NCBI GenBank assembly: GCA_018287875.1
Contig: JAGVVL010000017.1
Location: forward strand, 1,178,001-1,242,000
Direction: 5' to 3'
DNA length: 64,000 bases
DNA from: Nigrospora sphaerica
Lineage: Eukaryota > Ascomycota > Sordariomycetes > Amphisphaeriales > Apiosporaceae
The notes beneath the pieces are model-generated. The model made no database searches. It was not told the DNA's origin and was given only the letters and a program-made list of their open reading frames with translations. Shown one piece after another: positions 36,674-49,477 of the stretch; position 1 is the stretch's first letter, and each line of letters begins with the position of its first letter. The translations under genes were made by a program, and so were the position numbers.

Positions 36674-37030
36674 TGTTACAGGTTGGGACCTGGGAGATAG
36701 GCTCAGGCGCACCTGGCCTGAGCGTCTCACGAACCCTCATATGAGGCTCCGAGTAAGTCTCTCCATTCGAACGCCAGGCTAGTGGTCAAGACCTAGGAGG
36801 GGGGAGCTGAGCAGCGATCCGAACGTTCCGATCCGAACGTTCCGGTCCGAACGTTCCGATCCGAACGTTCCGGTCCGAACGTTCCTATCCGAACGTTCCG
36901 GTCCAGTCTTGCAAGATTTAACGAGACGCTGCGCCCGGCCTCCTGAAGACGGTTCTCTTCTCTCTTTCCCATCTAGAAAATAAACAGCATTTGGCCCCTT
37001 CGATAGTGCTTCAAGGCTCAGCCTCTCACA
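36674..37030 (+). repeat. 3' LTR of element C with six tandem GAAnnTTC units
   Basis: TGTTACAGG...CTCTCACA, 357 bp, preceded by a purine-rich tract (36640-36670). Six copies of GAACGTTC start at 36821, 36835, 36849, 36863, 36877 and 36891, exactly 14 bp apart. The copy at 5425 has three, and the 40-bp length difference is mostly explained by this array. The motif equals one inverted pair of heat-shock-element pentamers. Confidence 0.9.
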
Positions 37031-37328
37031 AGCGTCTTCTCTTCTAATTCGGTAAGACGAGTATTGTTAGCGCGTATATTGTATTTAGCGTGTTTTCTGT
37101 TTATTCTGCGTTGGGGAGTAGTTTGCGAGATGTTATAGATAGCCGCTACTTATCGGTAGCTAAGTTTAGGGTTCTTCTTAATCGCCTGGATCGCTAAAAT
37201 GATTCTAGACTCGTTAGAAGATTGTTCCATAACTATTAGTTAAGTTAAAGGCAATTAAAGTTAGAAGAGTTGAAATAAGTGGAAAGTGGCCCACTTATAT
37301 AACTGGCCCACTCGTATAATATCCACGT
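37031..37328 (-). mobile_element. Pogo-like element F1, 5'-terminal fragment
   Basis: The right end of a minus-strand F-family transposon: an inverted-repeat end with two units containing ggcccac (about 37285-37328), a TA flank at 37329-37330, and the start of the transposase gene (about 37230 downward). Element C is inserted after codon ~65, at a sequence matching gataagcgtcttctc in copy F5. The rest of F1 is not seen on the left side of C. Confidence 0.75.
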
Positions 37329-37631
37329 TATATTGATCTTTATATATATAAGCGACTTATTATTAAGATATTAAAGTAGTAGCGTTAAAATTAAGACGTT
37401 ATAAATTGATTCAAAGGCTTAAACTCTTATAAGTCTTATAACCGCTAATCTTAATTTTTTCTCTTATGTTACTACCTTTAACTAACTATTTAAAGATCTT
37501 ATAATATAAGTATAACAAAAAATAGTCGCTTATAAAAGTTATAGAACTTAAAGAATACTTATATATTATAAAAACTTTAATATAACCGCTACGATTTAAT
37601 AATGGACATTTAGTTAAGCTTTATCGATATA

Positions 37632-38205
37632 TGTTGCAGGTATAGAACTTATCCTATACCGTTCTCTGTCACTACGGACTTAGCTATGCACTTAACGGAA
37701 AGCTAGTCCTTTAACCGAGCCTATCCTAAAGCTCGGGCCAGCCTACCCTGGAGCACGGGCCAGCTTACCCGCAAGCATGGCCCGCTTTACCCACAAGCGT
37801 GGCCTACGCCACGCGGAAGCTTCTGCAAGTTTCCACGAGTTTCCACGAGTTTCTACGTGGCTCCCTAAAGCTCTCACGAGCCCCCATAAGGCTCCACAAA
37901 CCTCTATAAGGTTCCATATGCTTCTAAGCCACGTAATCACTTACGTAATCACTTACGCGTCTTCTTCTTTGTATTACTAAGAGGATAAGGGTTTAACAGG
38001 TATAAGTAAAGGCTGAATCTCCCCTCTCCGTGTATTTAGTCTATCCTGAAGCAAGCAAGCAAGCAAGCATACGAAATACACTCTCGTTCCTTTTGAAGAG
38101 AAGTTCCTTATTCTTTTGTGTTTCTTTATAAGAAACGACCTCCAAGATCGAAAGAGCCCTTATAAAGGGTTGCTTCCTCTTCCGATCGAACCACCATTTC
38201 CAACA
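37632..38205 (+). repeat. Solo LTR, family G (copy G1, 574 bp)
   Basis: TGTTGCAGG...TTCCAACA, closely matching 63073-63639. It contains a promoter-like TATAAGTAAAGG (about 38002), an array of ccacgagttt-type repeats (37836-37862 and on), and five AAGC tetramers (38049-38068). Flanking 5-mers (atata, attat) do not match, perhaps because of later mutation. Composition is much less AT-rich than its surroundings. Confidence 0.75.
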
Positions 38206-39050
38206 ATTATTTATTTATTTATTTAAGATAAGTTCAATATCTAAGTGCTACTAGAGGGTGCTGTTACCTTATCAATTAATAAAGAGATAACTGCTATTTA
38301 TTATTATTAGTAGTGAGACGTATTAATTATTTAAATAAACGCCTTGAAGTATAATATTCTTTTTACGACTAAACACTTAAACCTTCTTCCGCTTACTAAT
38401 ATAATCGGCATTAATTACGATTACTATCAACGTTATTTAACTTATAAATTTAGTCTTGTAAAAGTTATAAACTTCTTTATTAAAAGTACTATACTTAACT
38501 TTTATGCTCGCGAAAAGCATACATTAACTTAAGATTTTTTAAGATCTTTTCAAAGGACTCTTTAATAGTCGTATATATATAAAAAACGCGTCCGGAGTTA
38601 TACATACTACTTAATACAGTTCGAGGCTTAACGCGTCCCGAAATGTAACGTATCGTGTGATTTAGTAATAATAGCAATTATATCTTCTATATCGAGTAAG
38701 CGTAAAATAAGTTCTTAAGAATCAAAGTCGTTGATATATTAGATAAGCGTCTTCTCTTTTAATAAAGTTAAGCGACTCTTATTATGAAGTATGTTACTTT
38801 AAACTCGTTTTCTAATGATTCTACTCTAAATAGTCGAATAAGAGATGTGGAAGATAAATACAGCGTGACGAATAGTCTTTAAAAGGTCATTTTCATTTAC
38901 TTAAACTACTTAAACTACCGAAGACTTTTAAAAGCGTTATAGTGTACTTAGCTATGAAGAAAGATACGTTTAAAGCAGTTAAAATAAAACTGTGGTAAAG
39001 GTGAGCGACTTCATAAACTAAGCGACTTATATAATACTTACGTTTTATAA
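38206..39050 (-). mobile_element. Degenerate pogo-like relic (F7)
   Basis: AT-rich DNA in which 38700-38770 still resembles the minus-strand N-terminal transposase coding region of F5 (gataagcgtcttctctt). It ends at about 39010-39050 with two units containing aagcgactt and cttacgt, like the inverted repeats of the MITE at 52750. The left end was not found. Another relic with matching sequence is at about 53423-54606. Confidence 0.45.
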
Positions 39051-42000
39051 GTAGATTAATCTCTTTATACGACTATAGCTTTAAAGATAAGCACTTAAAC
39101 TTTAATCGCTAAGTAATAATGAAATAAAAGGTGCTTAACTAGTTAAAACTAAATTTTATAATTAGTCGTTAAAAAATTACTTTATTTATAAATAAAATAA
39201 ATACTTAGATTAGTTATTAGAGTAGTAAGAATATAAATGGCATTCTTTTACCCTATATACTAAATTACTTCCCTATTGATAGCTTATAATTTTAAATGAA
39301 GAAAATCAATTTTATTAGTTAAATTTTTACCTAACGACTTAAGCTTTTAATTTACTTTAAATTATTTACTCTTCATTAAAAAGCTTTTTTGTTTAAGTAA
39401 TGTTTTTTAACTTAAGTAATCGTTTCTTTCTCATTAATCTCTGCTTTTATTATTATCTTTGTAATTAAAGAGGTCGTTGACAACTAGTATAGTATTAAGC
39501 TACTTTTCTTAACTTAAACTATTTAAGGTTTTAACGTTCCTCTTCTTTTCCTATAAGATCTTTATTTCTAAAGACTTGGTTATATAGAGAGGTTAATTCA
39601 TTTTTAGATGATATGGGTTATTATAGATTTATTCTTCCTCCTCTTACACATTTCAAAATATCATATTTATTTTAAGCCGTATTAAGAAACGAAAACTTCA
39701 TATTGTTTATTTTAAGAAAACTTAATAGTACGACACTCTTTTTAAAATTCTTCATTAACTTATAGTAAGTATATTTAACTCTTATTTAACTTATATGCGT
39801 TATAAGGTTTATTACCTCAAGTATATAGTTAATAATCAATTATATTATAACATTAAAGTCGTTTCTTTAAAGTAGCTTACTTTATATAGCTTCCTAGAAT
39901 TTTAAACTCAAAGAAGAGATAACAGGTGCTTTATATTATAACATTATTAACTTAAGGGAGTTAATTTAAATTAAATATCAGGAGCCTATTAAAGAAGAGT
40001 GTCGTTATATATGAAAGGTTGTTCTATATTTTTTAATTTTCTGATTTCTTTTAATAGACTTATAAACAAGTAAGGTATTCTTTCAAAGGTTAACTTATTC
40101 ATTTTTACAGTATCTTAATTTAAATTTATTAATATAACAACCTTTACTCTCTTTTGAGTTTCTTAAGTAACTAATAAGCTCTTATATATTTTCTTTTCTT
40201 TGGATATTCTTTTTATGTAATAAGGTTCTTTTAAAAACTTTTAATTTCTCTTGAACAAAGATGTCTTTAATTTCGTTTATCAAATTAACTATTTTAAGTC
40301 TTAAAATGACTTTAATCTTATCTTTTTAAAGCTTACTTTTAGTACGAGGAGTATAGAGTATAAGTTGTATTCTTATATTGTTGAGTTATCACTAATAGCT
40401 CGTTATTAATATACCTTCTTTAGCTTTGAATAATTGAATCTTTTTTAAAGTTGAGTTTATAATTTAATTCTTTTATTTAAATGTTTTTAGTGGAAACAAA
40501 CTTCATCTCTTCTTTTATAAGTTAGTCTCTTTAACCTTAATAAATTATAATTTATCTTTGTAAGGGTTGGAGCTGCGTCTGGCCCGCTGTGTCCATATAG
40601 GTTTGGATTGGAGGGGTGCGTCTCCGTAAGTGGAGACATTGCTAGCCTTTTGGGTATTGTGGGCGAGTGGTTACCTCCTGCTATCCCTTACAATCTTTAT
40701 CTTATTTTATCGGAGTAATAAAACCTTCATTGTCCTTATTATAACTCGTTAAGCTTATGAACTATAATAAATATATAGGTATAAGTTCTTTTTAAAAAGG
40801 TGCTCGTATAGTTTTTAATTCACATTTACGAACAGCTTGAAATAGTAGTATATTAGCTTTTTAGTATTCATGCTATTATTAATAATTTATGCTGTTTAAA
40901 GTAGCTAAACTTATTTTTTTTCTTATAATAAGTTTAGTATTAGAAGCATTAAGCAAATAGTTAACTTGTCTATTTTATTTTTTCAAAATATTAAAGCTTA
41001 CATAACTTTTCTTACATACTTAAATACTTTATTAAGATATTTCAGTAGTTAATGATAAATAGTCCATCTCTTTTAAACCCATTTTTCAACATAAATTATT
41101 TAATGATAGCAGTTAATTAAGAATATATTTAAACTTTCTACCTTCCCTACTTTTTTATGTAATGAGAATTATGATTATTTCATAAGTTTACTTATAATAA
41201 GATGGGTGACACTCTTAAATACCTTAAATATTAATTCTTTTAATGATAGTAACTTTATATTACTGCTTAATACGATTATCATTAATACTTTATTTAATGA
41301 ACATATTAATTCTAGCTTATATATAAGTTATACTATAAGTCTTTAATCTTATTTTATATTTAATGTTCTTCCATTCTTTTCAAGACGGCCTCTCTAGTTA
41401 ACAATATTTCTAAGATCGTTATATTTAAGTTATAGTTTTAAAAGTTACTTAACACTTATAAATGAAGTGTTTATGAAGACTTTTATTTTACCTAAAGTTA
41501 GTTAAAGATCTTCATCACGTTATTGTCTTATAGTAGCCCGTTTTTCTTATGTTCTTTAATCTTTTATATGTAATTTAATCATTAAACTCTCTTTTATTTT
41601 CTATATAAAGTTAGTAAGCATTTTATATATTCAGCTTTTTAAACGGTTTAACTAATCACTAATGGTATAAAGATTCTTTTTTTAGTACGTTTATTGTATA
41701 AGACAATAGCTTGATATTTAAATAAGAGTTTTATTTAATAAACTTATTAGTTTCTATGTTCACTTTTTATTAATAAACGTTATAAAGCTCCAATAAATAA
41801 TATATACTTTACCTAGTAAATAGCGATATTGAAATAAAGTTTTTTTTACCTGAACCTTTTTATAAACGGAAAATTAAGTTATAATCTGTTGAGTTTCTTA
41901 AAAAGTACTATTAAGTATAGCTTTTTTTTAACTTACTTTTTTATGTTATCCTTTAAAATATATATTTCAACGTCTAAATTCTTACATTGAAAGGTTTCAT

Positions 42001-42503
42001 TGGATTAGCAATATATTACATTAACTTAATAGAAATTCCCTTCAATAATCAATTAAACGCTATCTTTTCTTTATTTGTTTCTTAATATAAATATTTCTAT
42101 TAGTCAAGCATATAAGAGGAGTGATAACTAACTTGAGTGAGCATAAGAATACTAAATATTAGTTTCTTAACTTTTAAAAAATTAAATATCCCTTAATTAT
42201 TCAGGTTTCAACAACTTTTTAACGGTCAAGACATTAAAGTATTTTTTTAAAAAGTTGTATGTTTCAAGCTATAAGCTTCTTCCATTTAAAACTTACTTCT
42301 AGTATAGTTAACTAGAGACTATACTTTACAAAAGACGTATAATAATATATGAATCTATTATTAACAGCATTTAGCTTCTATAAATTATAATAAAATATAA
42401 TTTAAGTATATCATAAAAACTATATTAAGAAGTTTTAAAAAGCGTAGTTAATTATACTAAAAAGCTAATTGATACAGCTAATAAGTTATAATATATACTA
42501 ATA
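39051..42503. other. AT-rich decayed tract with no resolvable gene
   Basis: About 3.4 kb of sequence dominated by TA, AA and TT, with stops in every frame. Local similarity to 49.9 kb (the cttaagtaa-rich segments) suggests old repeats. The only distinct object in it is the GC-rich island at 40559-40692. I see no gene. Confidence 0.6.
40559..40692. repeat. Short GC-rich LTR-like island (134 bp) with target duplication
   Basis: It starts TGTAAGGG and ends CCCTTACA, a perfect 8-bp inverted repeat with TG...CA ends, flanked by atctt on both sides (40554-40558 and 40693-40697). It contains a small hairpin, gtctcc-gtaagt-ggagac. Unlike its neighbourhood it is not AT-mutated. A solo LTR of a small element is the simplest reading; a MITE making 5-bp duplications is possible. 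Confidence 0.75.
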
Positions 42504-42505
42504 TA

Positions 42506-44082
42506 ACGTATATATCAGGTTAGTTATATAGATAGGTTATACGTACACTTTTCCTTAATTTTTATTTTCTTAACTTTCTTAATATATAACTCTACTATTA
42601 AGCATAGGAAAGCCTTTAAAAGAGTCTTCAATCCTTTTAGCAGTTCATGCGGTTACGTAGCACCTTGAATTATCCATTCGCAAGGTAGTAAAATATTCGA
42701 CGTTTCTTTAATAACCCTTTTTAATAGCGTAAACGGAAAACGCGCCCGATTAACGGAAGTAAAGAGGAGGCTATTATTAAGCATGTAATTAATATAGACG
42801 CGCACAGATTTACGCCGCGGTTTTACCATATAGAAGATACAGTGAATAACATCCTCACGGTGTGTGACGCATTACGTATTAGGACGCGTTAGACCTCGAC
42901 CTTCTTAAAGTAATAACTAAACCTTTGGACCCGTTTTTAACGTGTAGATAATTATAAGAAGGCCCTTTATAAAGACCTTAAAAAGATCGCGGGCTAATTT
43001 ACGCTTTTCGTAAACCTATAAGCTAAGTACGGTATTTAAGATAAAAATATCTATAACTTTAGCGAGACCGGCGTCATAATAAGCTAAATCACCTGCTTAA
43101 TATTCGTGATAGGCGCCGACAATAATAGTAAGCGAAAGAAGGTATAATTTGATAATAAAGAATGCGTCACTATAATTTAAGAGGTGTGTTTTAATAAGTA
43201 GTGCGTTTCTTTATTTATCGTCGTTAAAGGCTAATATCACCTCGCTTAAAAGTACTTTTATGGTATATTATCACGCGACTAAGTAATTAAACCGATCTTT
43301 CATAAATAAGCTAATAACGAGATTAACATAAATCATTAAAGCCGAGTTCTTAATCGCCTATTTAACGGCATTTTTAAAGATTTTCATGCTTAAAGATACA
43401 AAAGCTAAGTTCTTTAAAGCCGGTGTAACACCTTTTAACCCTGAAAGAGTGCTCGTAATATTAAATATAAAGTTATCGACGTTATCGATTATTAAGAACC
43501 TTTTAGCCGCGAGCATTTTATATGCCTTTTAGACGCTATATAACTTAACTAAAGTTACTTCGTAAACTAATTTTATAAAGAATCAAGTCCGCCGTTATTA
43601 AAGAAGCTCTTTAACACCGATATTATCAATAGTGGACTAGGTTATAAAGGGTGCAATAGTAATGATATATAAGAATGCCCTTTTATAAGCGGAGGTTAAG
43701 ACGCTTCGAGAGGCGAATTTTAACCTTATTAGACGCCAGAGAGCAAATAAAACACGTTTATGGTAAAGAGGAACACTTAAGATCGGCGAGGCTTAGGATC
43801 TTTTAAATTAAAATGACGTTAATATATAATTGAGAGAGGAAACACGCACGAATGGTAGCCGTCTAAAAAGGGTGTAACCGAGTAAATAGCGCTATAGTAA
43901 CTATAGAAACGCCGATTATAATACGCGCACTTATAGAATAGACATATATATATTTAAAGAGGTAGATTTCGATTCAAATATATTTATTTAAGGTCTTATA
44001 ATTACTTAATTAACTAATTTACCGCTAAGGTGCTAAAGAGTGTATAACTAACCCATATATATGACTAACCTAAAATATACGT
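42506..44082 (+). mobile_element. Pogo-like element F2, heavily mutated
   Basis: The ends acgtatata... and ...atatacgt are flanked by TA (42504-42505 and 44083-44084). The degenerate inverted repeats each contain two units around ggttagt-ata. Between about 42730 and 43960 the plus strand still aligns with the F3 transposase (for example the cgtaaacggaaaacgcgcccg segment), but G and C are largely replaced and every domain has stops. No active product. Confidence 0.8.
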
Positions 44083-44233
44083 TACTTAAAGTGTTTATAC
44101 TTTATTTTAAGTAATTATATTGCTTACTATCTTCCTTATGTATATTAAGTCCTACTTAGGTATAAATTTAAATGTAATATAATACTAAATCTTACTTAAC
44201 TGACCTGTTTACTCTTAAGATTATAAATTAATA

Positions 44234-46094
44234 ACGTAGATGTCATACGAGTGGGCTAGTCATATAAGTGGGCCACTTTCCACTCATTTTAACTCTTCCA
44301 ACTTCAATTGCCTTTAACTTAACTAATAGTTATAGAACAATCTTCTAGCGAGTCTAGAATCATTCTAGCGATCCAGGCGATTAAGAAGAACCCTAAACTT
44401 AGCTGCTGATAAGCGGCGGCTATCTATAATATCTCGCGAACTACCCTTTAACGCAGAATAAACGGAAAACATGCTAGACACGATATACACGCTAACAATA
44501 CTCGTCTTACCGAATTAGAAGAGAAGACGCTTATCCGATACATCCTCGACCTAGATTCAGAAGGATTTACGCCGCGGTTACACAATGTAGAAGATATGGC
44601 GAATGTCATTACCGCGTCGCGCGACGCGTCACGTGTCGGGACGCGTTAAGCCGCGAACTTCGTTAAGCGACAACGAGACCTCCGGACGCGTTTTTCGCGT
44701 GCATACGACTATCAGAGGGCCCTCTGCGAAGATCTTAAAAAAATCGCGAGCTAGTTTACGCTTTTCGCGAACCTAAAGACCAAGTACGGTATTTAAGACG
44801 AGGATATCTACAACTTTAACGAGACCGGCTTTATAATAGGCTAAATTACGTCCTCGATAATCGTGACCGGCGCCGATCGGAGCGGAAAGCAAAAAAAGGT
44901 CCAGCCTGGCAATCGGGAATAGGTTACTATAATCCAGGGCATCTGTTCCGACGGCTGGTGTATCCCGCCGTTCATCGTGGTAAAAGGCGCCTACTACCTC
45001 GCTAATTGGCACACCGACAGTACTCTCCTATACGATTAAGTAATTAAACCGACCTAGAATAGATAGACAAATAACAAGACCGGGCTGGACTGGATTCGGC
45101 ATTTCGATAAACACACCTCGTCGCGTGCAATAGGCCAATATTATCTGTTAGTAATTGATAGGCACGAGAGCCACGTTTCGGCCGAATTCTAAGCTTTTTG
45201 TAAAGAGAAGAATATTGTGACGGTCTCTATACCTCCGCACTCGTCGTATCTACTCTAGCCACTTAACGTGGGTTGTTTCAGCCTATTAAAGTGGGCGTAC
45301 AGTCGCGAAATCGAAAGGTTCATAAAGTCACTTATTAACCACATCACTAAGGCCGAGTTTCTAATCGCCTTTTAAGCAGCCTTTTTAAAGGTTTTTATAT
45401 TTAAACAACGTTAAAGCTGGATTTGCCGGAGCTAGTTTAGTCCCTCTAAACCTAGATAAAGTGCTTATAAAGCTGGATATAAAGTTATCGACACCTTCGC
45501 CTATTAGAAGCCTTCTAGCCGCGAGTATCCTATAGGCCTCTTAGACGCCATATAACCCGATTAAGGCGACTTCGTAGACTGATTTTATTAAGAATCGAGT
45601 CCGCTGTTACTAAGGAAGCTCTCTAACACCGATTTTATCAGCAGTGGACCAGTTTGCTAAGGGTGCAATAGCGATAATGCACAAGGTCGCTCTTCTCCAG
45701 GCGGAGAATAAGACCCTTCGAGAGGCGAATTCTAGCCTCGCAAAACGTCGGAGAGCAAAAAAGACGCGTCTACAGCAAAGAGGAACACTCGAGATTGGCG
45801 AGGCTCAAGATCTTTTAAATTAAAAGGACATCGATATACAGTTAAGAGAGGAAACGTGTATAAGGAGTAGTCGGGCAACGAGGACAGAACCGCGCGCTCA
45901 GCGGTGTGGCATCTACGGAATAGCTGGGCATAATGCGCGAACATATAAAATAGACGTAGAAACATCTGGAGAGTCGGATTCCGATTAGTTTGAATTAATT
46001 TAAGGCGTTGTGGTTACGTAATTGATTGATTTGTTGTGAAGGTGCTTAGAAGTGGCCCACTCGTATGACTGGCCCACTCGTATGACATCCACGT
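44234..46094 (+). mobile_element. Pogo-like element F3 (1861 bp)
   Basis: Flanked by TA (44232-44233 and 46095-46096). Both ends begin ACGT and carry two tandem 17-bp units of type gtcatacgagtgggcca. It contains one transposase gene on the plus strand. It is adjacent to F2 (150 bp away) in the same orientation. Mutation is moderate. Confidence 0.9.
44332..45988 (+). pseudogene. F3 transposase (DDE pogo type with C-terminal CCHC knuckle)
   Basis: The start codon position reads ATA (44332), probably ATG mutated. Two helix-turn-helix segments are seen: RIILAIQAIKKNP, then LTELEEKTLIRYILDLDSEGF and PRLHNVEDMANVI. The DDE core follows, with changes at catalytic places: YNFNETGF (Asp to Asn, about 44815), VIDRHESH (Gly to Arg after the Asp, about 45150) and QPL-type PLNVGCFS (Asp to Asn, about 45258). 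Near the C-terminus is a knuckle CGIYGIAGHNARTY (about 45907-45950), where two Cys have become Tyr. Several stops and at least one net frameshift make it inactive. Confidence 0.78.
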
Positions 46095-46254
46095 TACTAA
46101 ACTTTATAATAGTAGGACTTTTTCTTAAGCGGACCTTAAAAAGCGATTCGCTCTTATTATATTTTAATCTTGTAAGTTTAACGCTGTTAAATTAACGTAC
46201 TTTACATTTATTAAAGAGATAATAGCTACTATAAAGTCTTTTAAATATGAACGG

Positions 46255-46451
46255 TGTCACGGCACGCAGTTGGACAAGTCGACAACTGATCGTAGATTGA
46301 CTGAGGATAGCAACGTGAGGAAGAAAGGAAGGAAAATACACGATGGCTCTGGCAGTCTCAAGGTATCTAAGTACCCTGAGACGCACAGGCCCTCCCTTCT
46401 GCCAGTGTCCACCACCTGTTCCATCAGTGTACAGTTGCCAGCGCCGTCACA
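46255..46451. repeat. Short GC-rich solo LTR-like island, family H (197 bp)
   Basis: It starts TGTCACGGC and ends GCCGTCACA, with the aacgg duplication at 46250-46254 and 46452-46456. GC-rich and apparently unmutated within the AT-rich tract. Its ends resemble those of LTR A and LTR B (TGTCACGG/CCGTGACA). No coding capacity. Confidence 0.8.
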
Positions 46452-46456
46452 AACGG

Positions 46457-48970
46457 CGCTATCTTTAAAACAGCTTATAACTAATAAAAGTAGTTGTAAA
46501 CCATTTAAACTTCTAAATAATTATAAAGAAAATTTAACTTGATAAACATTAAATAAAATAGTATATACTCATAACTCCTTTTACGTATAATACTAAGTAT
46601 AGGTTTTATTAAATAACTTTATAAACGTGTCGTTAAAGAGATGAAACTTCAAAGACGAAGTGCTATTAAAGATTTATTCTTAAACGCCTTATAAAGAAAG
46701 GTAATACAAGCTTAAGACGTATAAGTTAATACACCCTTATCATAACTAAGTATAATCTATATTAATCATATTAACGCGATAATGTATTACTACGCGTGTC
46801 GCGCCTGATAAGAGGAAGATATTTATATAGATAAGAGATTATTCAAGTTGAAAGATCTAATTAGGTAGGATTAAAGAATAGACTTAAAAACGCGACGCTA
46901 GTATAATACTTAAGAAGTTAATAAAGCCTTAAAAGCTTAAGGAGTAAAGAAGCACTTGAATACTTAAAGAGTAATAGAGCTCTTAAATAATGAGCTAGCT
47001 AAGTCGAAGAGATTAATTTAGTTAAGCTATAAAATAAATTCAAGACGTAATGTCGTCTTATTAAGGAGACAGACACGTTTTTATAATGAAACGCAAGTGC
47101 TTAATTAATAGTTAATAATACGTTATTATTTAAGAGTAAGGTCGTGATTTTAGCCTTACAAGCTTTAAAGAATATTATTTTAAAGACTTAACATAATAAA
47201 CCTTTAACGAGACACTTTAAATAAAGAAGGGTAAAGAAATTAATTTAATAAAAAAATTATTAGAACCACCTTAATATTAACACCGCTATATATGTAAATA
47301 CTGACGAGGTTTACTGAGGGACGAAGGCGAAGCGGCATTAACTATATGGTAAATTATAATCGCTACCCTTGTTATAAAGCCCGTAATAAGAGATTATTCT
47401 GAGCTTTGTTACAGAGCCACCCGAAGTATAGTTGTGAATGAAGTTAATAAACGCTATCTTAATTATAGTAAGTAAAAATATAAAAATGAATTAGCTCTTC
47501 ATTATAAAAATAATAATAACGAGCTTATAGTTCGTAAAGCTAATCTAAGGAAACCAAATTCTAATACTATGTCCTTAAAAGAACTACATCCGATTAAGAC
47601 AGTTTATTTATTAGCAAATTTTAATCCAATCTTTACTTCTATTTAAAGATTAAGTAAAGACTTTTAGTTACGTTCCACCCTTAAATAGTTAGCTAAATAG
47701 AAAGGGCTAATTAACTATTAAAGATATACCTTTTTACTTTTATTAACAAAAAGCTATTAACTTAGCTACGAGTCTATAATAAAGTAGAGTTTACTATTAG
47801 TAACGTAACTGGTGTTATTATAAGCATGTCCTTATTTAGAGCTTTATATAGTAATAACCTAAAAATAAAGATAAGGGTTATAAACCAATCCTTAAGAAGG
47901 GAGGTATCAGCTGTTAAAGAGTAAATAAAATACTTATAAGTCGTTAAAGAAAACTTATAAGTTCGCTAACAATAAGCTATAGCAGCATAATAAAAGTGGC
48001 ATATTTAAAAATATTAATCCTCATATAAAAGAAAGGGCGACCTTATCGGACTATTTATTAAGAACTTACACTTAAAAATTAAAAATAATCTTGAGTTAGA
48101 GCTTATAGAATTATTTAAGATTATCGATAAGCTTAATAAAGCTATATATTCAATTCTATCAAATTTTAAAGTGCTAATATTTATATAATGTTTTCTAACC
48201 CTCCTTCTTTAAGCTATAGAATATACGCCCTAGTAGCTAATTTAAAGACTTTTTTTTAATCTTTAAAGCTTAAAGATGAAGAAGAAAAATAAAAAGTTGA
48301 AAACATCTTAATAAAGCGTAAGCGATATAGTAAACATTAATATTTAGTAAGATAGAAATGCTAGCTAATAGACTATAATTAGAAAGAACTTATAGTGCAC
48401 TTTAAGAGCGTGTCAATATTAGTACGACGGTTTAAAGAATAAGCGGAGAAGGATAAGTTACAACGGGGCTAATGATTTAATTCGTGTATTATAAGAGTGG
48501 TAAAATATTAAAGTAATGTTATTAAATAGTAAACGTAAAACAGGTGTGTTGCTAATAATAAGATAGCTAAGTTTAAGACCAATACGCCGATAACGCGATA
48601 ACGAGATAATAATAAACTATTATTAATAAGCCAACCCTTTAAGGAACGTACTTTTAAAGAGTAAGAGGCAAAATATATACAAAGTCTTTTAATTACCCTC
48701 GCGCTACTCCTTTGCCTCATTAAAGACGTCTCGCTCTTTTAAGTCGTTTAAGTACGCCGAGTTAACGGCGATGATATATTAAGGGCGCTTATTCTTTTAG
48801 TAGTGGTGCTTTTAAGCATTTTTATAATCGCGTATAAGCGTGCAAATCGCGATATATTGAACATTAGCACTCAAATCATTATAGTAAAGACGAGGCTCGT
48901 TTACCTCGTTTTAAACTCGGATATAATCACTATCTTAACACGTTAACTAATCATTAATAAATAATTAGCG
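46457..48970. other. AT-rich decayed tract, unresolved
   Basis: About 2.5 kb, very AT-rich, with TAA/TAG throughout. Around 46860-47110 the plus strand still has a lysine/glutamate-rich, helix-like reading interrupted by stops, and 48500-48960 has slightly higher GC. These may be old transposon remains. Nothing can be named and I see no intact gene. Confidence 0.5.
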
Positions 48971-49477
48971 TGTCACGGGGTGGACCGTGACACGCCGTAC
49001 TGGTATAGGGCAGCCTTTAAAACATCCTAAACTGGCTACGGATTAGTCGTCCCGTGATGGAGTTCTATTAAGTCCGCTTAATACGGACCTCCGTTAAGGA
49101 TTTAAATAAGAAGTCTACGATTAAGAAGACTTTAGTTATAGCTCTTTAAGCTACGTTCTACCCATTAAGCCTGACTTATACCAATAGAATAGAAATCTAG
49201 ACCTGTATTATAGAACTTAAATCGACTTTATTTGTAAGGATCCGAAGGAATCACAATGGCACCGTCAGGTATAGGGTAGCGAAGGGCAGGCTCAATTCCA
49301 CTGCAAGACTGATTCTTGCAGAATCCAAATTCAGGTCGGGCGCCAGCGGTGCGCCCGCTCCTCGCTAGTAGGCTGCCGATGGGTCTGTACCGCAGGTCAG
49401 GTGACCAGCCTGTGGATGCACCTCTCCAGCGCCTCCTCTCTTACATTATTATCCGCTTGCCTACCCGCTCCTTAATA
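48971..49477 (+). repeat. Solo LTR, family A, mutated and interrupted by LTR D1
   Basis: It starts TGTCACGG and ends CTTAATA (from CTTGACA). The duplicated flank is tagcg on the left and tagta on the right, differing by C-to-T and G-to-A, as if mutated after insertion. Many CA/TG sites have become TA. The D-family element at 49233-49445 lies inside it. Confidence 0.85.
49233..49445. repeat. Short GC-rich LTR-like element D1 (213 bp)
   Basis: TGTAAGGATCC...CTCTTACA, flanked by ttatt (49228-49232 and 49446-49450). It is about 90% similar to 53062-53295. It contains strong hairpins such as CTGCAAGA-ctgat-TCTTGCAG and ggcgc-cagcggt-gcgcc. It is unmutated although it sits in a mutated LTR A. No coding region. 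Confidence 0.85.

Larger units (their letters stand above)
33384..37030 (+). mobile_element. Ty3/Gypsy chromovirus-type element C, 5' half missing
   Basis: A third, distinct chromodomain Gypsy element. It enters abruptly inside pol, just after the 3' LTR of A, and ends with a 357-bp 3' LTR (36674-37030). Gag, protease and 5' LTR are absent from the window. It sits at 37031 inside the transposase gene of a pogo-like F element (F1). A solo LTR of the same family is at 5425-5741. Confidence 0.88.

Noticed and set aside
36815..36905. The 14-bp repeats as a CRISPR-like or centromeric satellite
   Set aside because: The units are confined to one LTR family, have no unique spacers and occur in only 3-6 copies.
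37632..38205. Target duplication for LTR G1
   Set aside because: The flanking 5-mers atata and attat do not match; I did not force it.
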